NCBI RefSeq assembly: GCF_001509485.1
Contig: NZ_LLZI01000158.1
Location: forward strand, 1 to 64,000
Direction of reading: 5' to 3'
Length of the DNA: 64,000 bases
Source of the DNA: Streptomyces sp. NRRL F-4489
GTDB lineage: Bacteria; Actinomycetota; Actinomycetes; Streptomycetales; Streptomycetaceae
The notes under the pieces were generated by a model. The model was not told the DNA's origin. It made no database searches and worked only from the letters and a program-made list of their open reading frames with translations. A program made the position numbers and the translations under genes. This document shows positions 8,346 through 15,392 of the stretch, piece after piece. Each line of letters starts with the position of its first letter. Within the stretch, counting starts at the first letter, position 1.

Positions 8346-9818
8346 GTGACCGCGCCGTCCCCCTCCTCCCGCACCGTTCCGGGCCGGCGCCCGCGGCGGT
8401 CCCGGCGGCGTGCGCGCCCCCGGCGCCCCCAGGGGCCGCGCTGGGGCCTGCGGATCAGCACCGCGGCGGCCGCGCTGCTGCTGTCGGCGGGCGGCGTCGG
8501 GCACGCCATGGTCACCGGCGTGGAGACCGGCATCGGGCGGGTGGACGCCTTCCAGGGGATCAGCGACCGGCCCGGCGGCGGCGCCGGCCTGACGTTCCTG
8601 GTGGTCGGCACGGACGGCCGGGACAAGCTCACCGACGCCGAGAAGGAGAAGTTCCACCTCGGCGGCGCGCCCTGCCACTGCACCGACACCCTGATGCTGG
8701 TGCACCTGTCCGCCGACCGCAGCCGCGCCAGCGTCGTCAGCCTGCCCCGCGACTCCTACGCCGAGGTGCCCGCCCACCAGGACGCCGACGGCCGCCGCCA
8801 CCCCCGGCACGCGCTGAAGCTGAACGCCGCCTACGCCGAGGGCGGCCCCAACCTCACCGTGCGGACCGTCGAGCACATGACGGGCGTGCACATCGACCAC
8901 TACCTGGAGGTCGACTTCACCAGCTTCATGCGGACCGTGGACGCGGTCGGCGGGGTGGAGATCTGCACCGTGCGGCCGCTGCGGGACCGCTACTCGGGGC
9001 TGGACCTGCCGGCCGGCACGTCCCGGCTGGGCGGCGGGCAGGCGCTCCAGTACGTCCGCTCCCGGCACGTGGACGCCTCCGCCGACCTGGGCCGGATGCA
9101 GCGCCAGCAGCGCTTCCTGGCGGCGCTGGTGGACCGGATCACCTCGACCGGGGTGCTGGTCAACCCGGTGCGGCTGAAGGAGGTCGCCGACGCCGTGCTG
9201 CAGTCGGTGCGGGCCGACGCCGGCTTCGGGGCGGCCGATCTGACCGATCTGGCGCAGGCGATGCGCGGCTTCGGGCCGGCGTCGTCGGAGTTCGCGTCGG
9301 TGCCGCTGCGCGGCGCGGCGGAGAACGTGCCGGGGCTGGGCTCGACGGTGCGCTGGGACCCGGTGGAGGCGCCGAAGCTGTTCAGGGCGCTGCGCGAGGA
9401 CCGGCCGTTCGCGCCCCGCCCGGAGCGCGCCGGGCCGTCCGCCGCGGTGGTGGACGTCCCGCCCGGCCGGGTGCAGGTACGGGTGGAGAACGGCACCGGG
9501 CGGCCCGGGCTGGCCGCGCGCGTCACCCGCGAGCTGCACGCCGCGGGCTTCGCCACCACCGGCGCCCCCGGGGACGCGGCCTCCGGCCCGGTGGCGCGCA
9601 CGGTGATCTCGTACGACCCGCGCTGGGACCGTTCGGCCCGCTCGCTGGCGGCCGCGCTGCCGGGCGCGGAGCTGCGGCCGGCGGCCGGGCAGGGGCCGGT
9701 GATGCGGGTGACGGCGGGGGCGGACTTCCGGGCGGTGCGGCCGGTGCGGGCCGAGGAGCCGACGCCGGCGCCCGGCACCCTCGCGGCGATCACCGGTGAC
9801 CAGGCGGTGTGCCGATGA
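8346..9818 (+). CDS. LCP family glycopolymer transferase 4 with LytR_C domain
   Basis: 490 residues from the GTG at 8346 (GGAGGT five bases upstream). The start is an Arg/Pro-rich tail, then one membrane segment at about 36-56, an LCP domain at about 80-265 (TFLVVGTDGRDK, VVSLPRDSYA, IDHYLEVDFTSF, YVRSRHVDA) and a LytR_C domain at about 375-460 (VQVRVENGTGRPG). The gene overlaps the next, unknown secreted gene by four bases (ATGA), so the two are translationally coupled, and a VanZ-like gene follows. It is divergent from the GT2 gene, with 274 bases between the starts. Substrate unknown. Confidence 0.93.
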   Translation: MTAPSPSSRTVPGRRPRRSRRRARPRRPQGPRWGLRISTAAAALLLSAGGVGHAMVTGVETGIGRVDAFQGISDRPGGGAGLTFLVVGTDGRDKLTDAEKEKFHLGGAPCHCTDTLMLVHLSADRSRASVVSLPRDSYAEVPAHQDADGRRHPRHALKLNAAYAEGGPNLTVRTVEHMTGVHIDHYLEVDFTSFMRTVDAVGGVEICTVRPLRDRYSGLDLPAGTSRLGGGQALQYVRSRHVDASADLGRMQRQQRFLAALVDRITSTGVLVNPVRLKEVADAVLQSVRADAGFGAADLTDLAQAMRGFGPASSEFASVPLRGAAENVPGLGSTVRWDPVEAPKLFRALREDRPFAPRPERAGPSAAVVDVPPGRVQVRVENGTGRPGLAARVTRELHAAGFATTGAPGDAASGPVARTVISYDPRWDRSARSLAAALPGAELRPAAGQGPVMRVTAGADFRAVRPVRAEEPTPAPGTLAAITGDQAVCR

Positions 9819-10267
9819 CCGTGCCAGCGCCCCGCCGGACCGCGCCGGGGCCGTCCCCGGCCGGCCCGGACCGGCGCCGCCGGGCGGCCCGGGTGGCCGC
9901 CGCCGGGGCGGTGCTGGGGCTGGTGCTGGCCGCGGCGGCGGCCGCGCCGGCGGCCCCGGACGCCCCGACCGGCTGCGGCGACCTGGTGCGCGGCCGGCTG
10001 TGCCTGCGCGGCCCGGTCGGCACCACCGGCGTCTACACGGCCGTCTACCGGCGGGACGACCCGGCGGCCGGGGAGCTGACCGTGCGGCTCGGCTACCAGC
10101 GGAAGAACTCCCGGATCACCGCGTTCCCCGGCTGGTTCGGCACCGGGCGGACCCGGGGCGGCGCGGTGCGGCTGAGCGGGCGGGTGGAGATGCTGCCCGA
10201 CGAGTGCGTCCGGGGCGTCATGGAGTACGTCCGGACGGTGTTCGTGACCAAGTGGAGCTGCGGCTGA
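9815..10267 (+). CDS. Small secreted or membrane-tethered protein of unknown function, four cysteines
   Basis: 150 residues from the ATG at 9815, which overlaps the LCP 4 stop (ATGA). An Arg-rich n-region and a long hydrophobic Ala/Leu core at about 29-52 give either a signal peptide or an anchor. The outer part carries four cysteines (in GCGDLV, LCLRG, PDECVRG and KWSCG), suggesting two disulfides, and a beta-rich character (VYTAVYRR, LTVRLGYQRK). I do not recognise a family. The coupling to an LCP gene suggests a wall or envelope role; this is inference only. An upstream ATG at 9809 is possible but lies inside the LCP gene without a better ribosome site. Confidence 0.75.
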   Translation: MTVPAPRRTAPGPSPAGPDRRRRAARVAAAGAVLGLVLAAAAAAPAAPDAPTGCGDLVRGRLCLRGPVGTTGVYTAVYRRDDPAAGELTVRLGYQRKNSRITAFPGWFGTGRTRGGAVRLSGRVEMLPDECVRGVMEYVRTVFVTKWSCG

Positions 10268-10309
10268 CGCCGGGCGCCGCCCGGTGTCCGACACACGCGG
10301 AGGCGAACC

Positions 10310-10912
10310 ATGTGGCAGGTCGTGCTGGCCGTCACCCCGGCCACGGTGGCGCTGTTCCTGGCCGCCGCGCTGGCGCTGGCGCTGGCCCTGGCGGCGTGGG
10401 CGGCCCGGACGCCGTACGGGCGCGGGCCGCGGGGCGCGGCGCGGGCGCTGCTGGCGGGCTGGCTGCTGCTGATGCTGGTGGTGACGCTGGCGCCGCTGCA
10501 GCCGCTCGGGTCGGCGGACGCGACGTTCTGGTGGCGGCCCGGGGAGGGCCTGTTCGAGCTGGGCGCGCGGCTGGAGCCGGCGCAGGTGGCGCTGCTGGTG
10601 CGGCGGCAGGCGGCCGGGGCGGCGCTGTTCGTGCCGGTGCCGCTGCTGCTGCGGTTCGCCGCGCCGCGCTGGTCGGCGGCCGGGGCGTTCCTGCTGGGCG
10701 TGGGGCTGAGCGCCGCCATCGAGACCGGGCAGCTGCTGATGCGGGCGGGCCGGGTCGCCGACATCGACGACGTGCTGTGCGCGGCGGCCGGGACGGCGAC
10801 CGGCGCGGCCCTGGCGCTGGCGGCGAAGCTGGCGGTCGCCCTCGTCCACCGCCGGACGCTGCCGCGGCGCCCGGTACGGACCGCGCCGGCACCGGCACCC
10901 GAGGAGGCGTGA
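10310..10912 (+). CDS. VanZ-like membrane protein
   Basis: 200 residues with about five hydrophobic segments (near 4-28, 45-62, 103-118, 125-145 and 155-180). The C-terminal part has the family signature AIETGQLLMRAGRVADIDDVL followed by a Gly/Ala-rich helix. VanZ relatives are small integral membrane proteins; the founding member raises teicoplanin resistance by an unknown mechanism, and most homologues have no known substrate. GGAGG lies about nine bases before the ATG. It is third in the LCP 4, unknown, VanZ-like operon, with 42 bases separating it from the preceding gene. Confidence 0.85.
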   Translation: MWQVVLAVTPATVALFLAAALALALALAAWAARTPYGRGPRGAARALLAGWLLLMLVVTLAPLQPLGSADATFWWRPGEGLFELGARLEPAQVALLVRRQAAGAALFVPVPLLLRFAAPRWSAAGAFLLGVGLSAAIETGQLLMRAGRVADIDDVLCAAAGTATGAALALAAKLAVALVHRRTLPRRPVRTAPAPAPEEA

Positions 10913-10991
10913 GGCGCCGGGCCGCGGCTGCGTACGGTCGCGGGGCGGCGCAGCAGCCCCGTGCCCGACCTGTCAGGCGTCGTCCGGCCGG

Positions 10992-11546
10992 TCAGGCGTC
11001 GTCCAGCCCCTCGGCCGCCCGCCGCTCCCGCAGCTCCTTGATGGCCCGGCGCCGCGCCAGCCGGTGCGTCCGCCGGATCTGGGCCTCCTGATAGCGCCGC
11101 TTGTCCCGCTCGGTCTCCGGGATGACCGGCGGCACCGGCCGCGGCTTCCCGTGCTCGTCAACGGCCGCGAAGACCAGATACGCCGAACCGACCTGCTGGG
11201 CCGGCGTGGACTCGTTCCACCGCTCGGCCAGCACCCGGACGCCGACCTCCATGGACGACCGCCCCGTCCAGTTGACCTGCGCCTTCACATGCACGAGGTC
11301 GCCGACCCTGACCGGCTCCAGGAACACCATCTCGTCCATCGACGCCGTCACCGCCGGCCCGCCGGAGTGCCGGCCGGCGACCGCGCCCGCCGCGTCGTCG
11401 ACCAGTTTCATGATCACTCCGCCGTGCACGGTGCCGAGGAGGTTGGTGTCGGCCGCGGTCATGATGTGCGACAGCGTGGTGCGGGAAACGGAGGTCGGCT
11501 TGCCCGCGAGGGCGTCCTCCGCGGAGTCGGTGACGAGATCGGTCAT
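10992..11546 (-). CDS. Acyl-CoA thioesterase, hotdog fold
   Basis: 184 residues. A single hotdog domain (about 20-145) carries TVHGGVIMKLVDDAAG, typical of BFIT/YciA-type acyl-CoA hydrolases with the Asp on the central helix. A basic helical tail follows (ERDKRRYQEAQIRRTHRLARRR region). It would release CoA from fatty acyl-CoA in the cytoplasm; chain length is unknown. The ATG at 11546 begins the family N-terminus, but no strong ribosome site is visible. A perfect 11-bp inverted repeat lies 18 bases upstream of the start. The last bases, including the stop, are duplicated just downstream: GTCAGGCGTCGTCC at 10972 and 10991. It is divergent from LCP 5. Confidence 0.88.
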   Translation of the reverse strand: MTDLVTDSAEDALAGKPTSVSRTTLSHIMTAADTNLLGTVHGGVIMKLVDDAAGAVAGRHSGGPAVTASMDEMVFLEPVRVGDLVHVKAQVNWTGRSSMEVGVRVLAERWNESTPAQQVGSAYLVFAAVDEHGKPRPVPPVIPETERDKRRYQEAQIRRTHRLARRRAIKELRERRAAEGLDDA

Positions 11547-11563
11547 GCAGACCAGCGTAAGCG

Positions 11564-11589
11564 GCTGCCGTACGCGACCGTACGGCAGC
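11564..11589. promoter_or_regulatory. Perfect inverted repeat before the thioesterase gene
   Basis: The arms GCTGCCGTACG and CGTACGGCAGC (11 bp each) are separated by CGAC. It lies 18-43 bases upstream of the thioesterase ATG. It could be a dimeric repressor operator or a hairpin in the leader RNA. Which it is cannot be decided from sequence. Confidence 0.55.
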
Positions 11590-11894
11590 GGTGGCGAACG
11601 CGGCCCCTGGCGGGCCGACGCGGCCGGGGCGGGCGGCCGCGCCCCGGCCGCACAACGTCCGGCCGACCCGTGACCGAGGTCTCGACCCACCCCTCCCCTC
11701 CGTGACATCCGTCTCCCCTCCCCCGCCGGAAACCATCCGGAATGAAGCCTTCCGGAGGCCCCGCCGGAATCGTCGCCCCCTTCTCCATATGGGCCGTTAC
11801 CGCTCCCCCGCTTTGCATCAGCTCTGCAACAGCCCTGGCCCGATCCCGCACCCGCCCTATGGAGCGGCCCCCCGCGGCGTGCACACTTCCCCGT
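11590..11894. other. Divergent promoter region between thioesterase and LCP 5
   Basis: About 305 bases with no credible gene. The right part is C-rich with three CCGGAA words at about 11728-11770. Promoters for both flanking genes must lie here, but I cannot assign hexamers. Confidence 0.4.
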
Positions 11895-13163
11895 ATGAAT
11901 GAGTGGCCCCAAGGACGGTCCGGCGACCCGGCCGGCAACCGGTACGGACGCGGCAGCGGCAGCGCCGAGCCGGAGGGCGCGCGCGCCATGCCGCACGTAC
12001 GGCGCGACGCGGCCCCCGGTTACCGGCGGAACGAGCCCCCGCTCCCGCCCTCGCTCTCCCCGCGCCGCGGCGCGGGCGTCCCGCCGCAGCAGTCCGGGGG
12101 CCACGACGACGGCTACAACACCGGCCAGGTCTACGGCGCCGGCGGTGGCGGCGGCGCGGGCGGACGCTCCGCCCGGCCGCGCCCGAACTGGGGCCGCCGC
12201 ATCAAGTGGACGGTGCTCACCCTGGTCGTCGTGGTGCTCGCCACCTCGATCGGCACGTACTTCTGGGCGGACGGCAAGCTGCGCCGCGAGATCGACCTGA
12301 GCAAGGTCATCGACCGCCCGGCCACCGGCGACGGCACCAACTACCTCATCGTCGGCACGGACAGCCGCGAGGGCATGACCGACGACATGAAGCAGAAGCT
12401 GCACACCGGCGGCCCCAAGGACGGCGGCCGCACCGACTCGATGCTGATCCTGCACGACGGCAGCAACGGCCCCACCCTCATATCCCTGCCCCGCGACTCC
12501 AACGTCGAGATCCCGTCGTACGTCGGCTCGACCTCCGGCAAGAAGTACCCGGCGACCGGCCGGCACACCAAGCTGAACGCCACCTACGCCGAGGACGGCC
12601 CGGCACTGCTGGTCCGCACCGTGGAGTACAACACCCACCTGCACATCGACCACTACGTGGAGATCGGCTTCGCCGGCTTCGCCAACATCGTCGACGCGCT
12701 GGGCGGGGTGGAGATGGACATCCCCAAGGGCTTCAAGGACAAGGACTCCGGCGCCGACTTCAAGGCCGGCACCCAGACCCTCAACGGCGCCCAGGCCCTC
12801 GCCTTCGTCCGGACCCGGCACGCGTTCGCCAGCCAGGACCTGGAGCGCACCAAGAACCAGCAGAAGTTCCTGGCCGCCATCGCCCACCAGGCCGCCACCC
12901 CCGGCACCGTCCTGAACCCCTTCAAGCTCTACCCGACGCTCGGCGCCGGCCTGGACACCCTGAAGGTCGACAAGGACATGAGCCTGTGGGACCTGGGCCA
13001 GATGTTCTTCGCCATGAAGGGCGTCACCAACGGCGACGGCAAGTCCATGAACATGCCCATCTCCGGCAGCGTCGGCGGCAACCTCGTCTGGGACCAGGCC
13101 AAACTCAAGCAACTCGTCCAGCAACTCAACAACGACGAACCGGTCACGGTCACCGGCAACTGA
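11895..13163 (+). CDS. LCP family glycopolymer transferase 5 (no LytR_C domain)
   Basis: 422 residues from the ATG at 11895, where the family N-terminus MNEWPQG starts; 51 further in-frame codons upstream are low complexity and were left out. The cytoplasmic N-terminus (1-100) is Gly/Pro/Arg-rich with a GAGGGGGAGG run. The membrane segment is at about 102-125 and the LCP domain at about 146-335 (YLIVGTDSREG, ISLPRDSNVEI, IDHYVEIGFAGF, FVRTRHAFA, then QQKFLAAI). There is no LytR_C domain. The product is a membrane-anchored phosphotransferase for wall polymers. A strong terminator hairpin starts 18 bases after the stop. Confidence 0.93.
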   Translation: MNEWPQGRSGDPAGNRYGRGSGSAEPEGARAMPHVRRDAAPGYRRNEPPLPPSLSPRRGAGVPPQQSGGHDDGYNTGQVYGAGGGGGAGGRSARPRPNWGRRIKWTVLTLVVVVLATSIGTYFWADGKLRREIDLSKVIDRPATGDGTNYLIVGTDSREGMTDDMKQKLHTGGPKDGGRTDSMLILHDGSNGPTLISLPRDSNVEIPSYVGSTSGKKYPATGRHTKLNATYAEDGPALLVRTVEYNTHLHIDHYVEIGFAGFANIVDALGGVEMDIPKGFKDKDSGADFKAGTQTLNGAQALAFVRTRHAFASQDLERTKNQQKFLAAIAHQAATPGTVLNPFKLYPTLGAGLDTLKVDKDMSLWDLGQMFFAMKGVTNGDGKSMNMPISGSVGGNLVWDQAKLKQLVQQLNNDEPVTVTGN

Positions 13164-13180
13164 CGGCGGACGATGACGAC

Positions 13181-13214
13181 GAGGGGCCCCGGCCGATTGC
13201 GGCCGGGGCCCCTC
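13181..13214. terminator. Bidirectional terminator hairpin after LCP 5
   Basis: The arms GAGGGGCCCCGGCCG and CGGCCGGGGCCCCTC (15 bp, perfect) surround a four-base ATTG loop. It is almost the same sequence as the hairpin at 15339-15369. Confidence 0.85.
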
Positions 13215-13234
13215 TCCTCGTCTCGCCGTGAGCG

Positions 13235-14329
13235 CTGGACCTCGACCCCGGACAGCTTCGACAGCTTCAGCAACCGCGGATTGCTGCGGCGGTGCAGGGA
13301 CGACAGGACACGGAGCACCTCGCGGCCCATGGGGTGGATCCTGACCATCTGCGGCGCCACGTCCCAGGCGGCACAGAGATCCCCAAGGGCCCCGTCCCGG
13401 TCACCGATGTCGAGCCGGGCCCGCGCCATGTTGATCCGGGTGGGCGCGATCCGTGTGGGCGGCAGGCCCGCCAGGACGGCCTCGATGTTCTCGGCGGCAC
13501 GCAGGGCGTCACGCGGTTTCCCCAGGTCCAGCCGCGTGGCCAGTACGTGGGTGGCGGTGTTCCGCGGCCCGAAGATCAGTCCTTCAGCCGCCCGGCGAGG
13601 GTCATGCCCCGGAGGTTCAGCACACCGACCGCGAAGGCCCGCTGCTGACCCGAGAGGCTCGTCTGCGCCTGCGCGACAGCCCGGTCGACGATGGTCAGCC
13701 CGCCCTCGAAGTCCCCGCCGTTCAGATAGGCCCCGGCGCGGTCACGCGCGGCGATGGCGTCCCCCAGCGGATTGGCCCGCTGTTCGACGGCCCAGCGCTG
13801 ACGCGTCACCGCCAGCTCCGCCATGTCCATCCACCTGTGCCGCGCGGCCAGCCAGTAGACGGTGCTGTAGACATCGGCGAGAGACGCCCACGCCTCCACC
13901 GTGTCCGCCGCATGGGCGTGCGTCGTGGCGTCCCTGAGCAGCCTCGGCAGCATCCTCAGCAGGCCGGGCCACCTCCACGTCGTCGCGGAGCCGTCCGGCA
14001 GCCGCCAGGGCGGCCCCTACCGACTCCTCGTGGACCTCCTGGCGTCCAGGCAGGTCGTAGTCCCGGACAGCGGAGCGAAGCGCCGACAGCTTCTGCTCTC
14101 CGTCCCGGGCGACAGCCGCCTTGCCCATGACCTCCGCCATGCTCAGCCCCAGCGGCTTGCCTACGGCGGCGGCCACGGCGGGCGTCAGCGTCCGGTCTCC
14201 CACCTCGATCTTGGAGAGCAGGGAGACGCTGATGTTCGCCCGCCGCGCCAACTGCGTCTGGGAGAGCCCGCGTTCCTTCCGGAGCGCGGCCAGGTTCGCG
14301 CCCGGTGCCAGTTCGGTGGTCGTGCTCAT
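13235..14329 (-). pseudogene. XRE-family regulator with TPR-like C-terminus, broken by frameshifts and a deletion
   Basis: The intact family has about 400 residues: an N-terminal helix-turn-helix and a C-terminal tetratricopeptide-like helical region. Here the ATG is at 14329, behind AGGAGGT. The HTH (ALRKERGLSQTQLARRANIS and LLSKIEVGDRTLT) is intact up to DDVEVAR. At about 13961-13966 one extra base in the GGCCGGGCC run shifts the frame; the homologous sequence resumes as LLRMLPRLLRD and runs to LAGRLKD. There a second shift and an apparent loss of some 20-25 codons join it to IFGPRNTATHVLATRLDLG in the third piece (junction near 13579). The third piece has no stop where the protein should end (LSKLSGVEV, about 13238) and reads on through the terminator. 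Three separate lesions argue for real decay rather than a base-calling error. Confidence 0.8.
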
Positions 14330-14435
14330 GCGATCAGCCCTACCTCCTGCCAGGGAGCCATCTGCCCGAGCCATCGTGCCCGTACCGGCAGGTACCCGCA
14401 CGACGTTCCCCCGCCCCTGCCCCCGTTGGCCGCCA

Positions 14436-14457
14436 CTTGTGCAAGCCGTGTGCAAGT
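14436..14457. promoter_or_regulatory. CTTGCAC direct repeats upstream of the XRE gene
   Basis: On the minus strand the bases read ACTTGCAC, ACGG, CTTGCAC, AAG: two CTTGCAC copies 11 bases apart, the second forming the palindrome CTTGTGCAAG. They lie about 110 bases upstream of the XRE start and between it and the divergent fragment, a position expected for an autoregulatory site. Function is inferred from position only. Confidence 0.35.
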
Positions 14458-14525
14458 CCCATGGCACGCAAGAAAGTTGACTGGGGTGCAGCAGTCAGCA
14501 ACCGACGACAGCGAAGGGACCACCG

Positions 14526-14657
14526 ATGGCGACAGCAGTGCATACGCGCGACCCCCGGACGTCTGGGAGCGCGTGGTACGGCTCATCATGCGCGACCACG
14601 GGACGGGCCGGGAGCTCGCGGGGCGCACCTTCGGCCAGAGGCCACCGCGCAGGAAGG
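14526..14657 (+). pseudogene. Frameshifted and truncated small gene, product not recognised
   Basis: An ATG at 14526 behind GAAGGG starts MATAVHTRDP. After the run of five C bases at about 14549-14553 the credible reading moves to the frame giving PDVWERVVRLIMRDHG and ELAGRTFGQ. Adding one C to the run restores a single frame. The sequence then stops resembling a protein and runs into the methyltransferase ribosome site. Similar short N-termini occur in uncharacterised Streptomyces proteins encoded beside XRE regulators; this is recollection, not a search. It looks like the head of such a gene left by a deletion. Confidence 0.35.
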
Positions 14658-14665
14658 GAATCGAG

Positions 14666-15313
14666 ATGGAAGCGGTCACCGCGGCATGGGAACGGTACGC
14701 GGCCGGCAGGACGCCGAGGAGAGCCCGGAACGCCGCCGGGGCCGCCACGTGGCTGAACTGGACCCAGTACCCCGACCACGGGCCCGACGAGTCCCTGCTC
14801 GGCCCGGTGCGCGGGCGCCGGGTGCTGGAGCTCGGGTGCGGCACCGGCTGCAACCTCGCTCACCTCGCGACGCTGGGCGCGGTGTGCGTCGGCATCGACA
14901 TCGCCCCTACGCAACGGGCAAAGGCGGAGGCCCGCTGGGGACGGGTCCCCCACCTCACGTTCCGGACGGCGGAGGTGACGGAGTTCCTGGCCGCCGCCCG
15001 CCCCGAGAGCTTCGACGTGGTGCTGTCGATCTTCGGGCCGGTGTGGTTCACGGCCCCGGCGACGCTCCTGCCGCTGGTGCGGCGGAGCCTGGCCCCGGGG
15101 GGTGTGTTCGCGTTCTCGCACAGGCCGCCCGAGCACGGCGAGGAGCCGGGAGGGCCGCTGCGGGACGCGCGGGCGGTGGCGCGGTGGGACCACTCGGCTC
15201 GGGAATGGGCGGGGCTGCTGGCGTCGGCCGGCTTCAGCGGCGCCACGGCAGAGGTCATCGATCCCCCGGTGGGCGAATCCGTGGGGACGCTGGTGGTGCG
15301 CGCCGAGGCGTGA
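14666..15313 (+). CDS. Class I SAM-dependent methyltransferase
   Basis: 215 residues. The Rossmann-type domain has motif I VLELGCGTGCN (about 52-62), an acidic GIDIAP at the end of strand 2 and the motif IV region FDVVLSIFGPVWF. The N-terminal AAWERYAAGR and TWLNWTQYPDHGP segments are characteristic of a Streptomyces subgroup whose substrate is unknown. The ATG at 14666 has AGGAAGGG upstream; the frame is open further upstream, but that stretch is remnant of another gene. It is the only intact gene of the hairpin-flanked segment. Confidence 0.85.
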   Translation: MEAVTAAWERYAAGRTPRRARNAAGAATWLNWTQYPDHGPDESLLGPVRGRRVLELGCGTGCNLAHLATLGAVCVGIDIAPTQRAKAEARWGRVPHLTFRTAEVTEFLAAARPESFDVVLSIFGPVWFTAPATLLPLVRRSLAPGGVFAFSHRPPEHGEEPGGPLRDARAVARWDHSAREWAGLLASAGFSGATAEVIDPPVGESVGTLVVRAEA

Positions 15314-15338
15314 GGGCTGGGCACCGCCCGAGCAGCGA

Positions 15339-15369
15339 AGGGGCCCCGGCCACTGCGGCCGGGGCCCCT
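15339..15369. terminator. Bidirectional terminator hairpin between methyltransferase and acyl-CoA dehydrogenase
   Basis: The arms AGGGGCCCCGGCC and GGCCGGGGCCCCT (13 bp) have the loop ACTGC, with CTCGTCGTCGC following. It is a near copy of the hairpin and flank at 13181-13225. Confidence 0.85.
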
Positions 15370-15392
15370 CTCGTCGTCGCGCAGGGCGGGCC

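Noticed and set aside
11742..11894. In-frame N-terminal extension of LCP 5
   Set aside because: Low-complexity sequence without family similarity; the conserved start MNEWPQG at 11895 is preferred.
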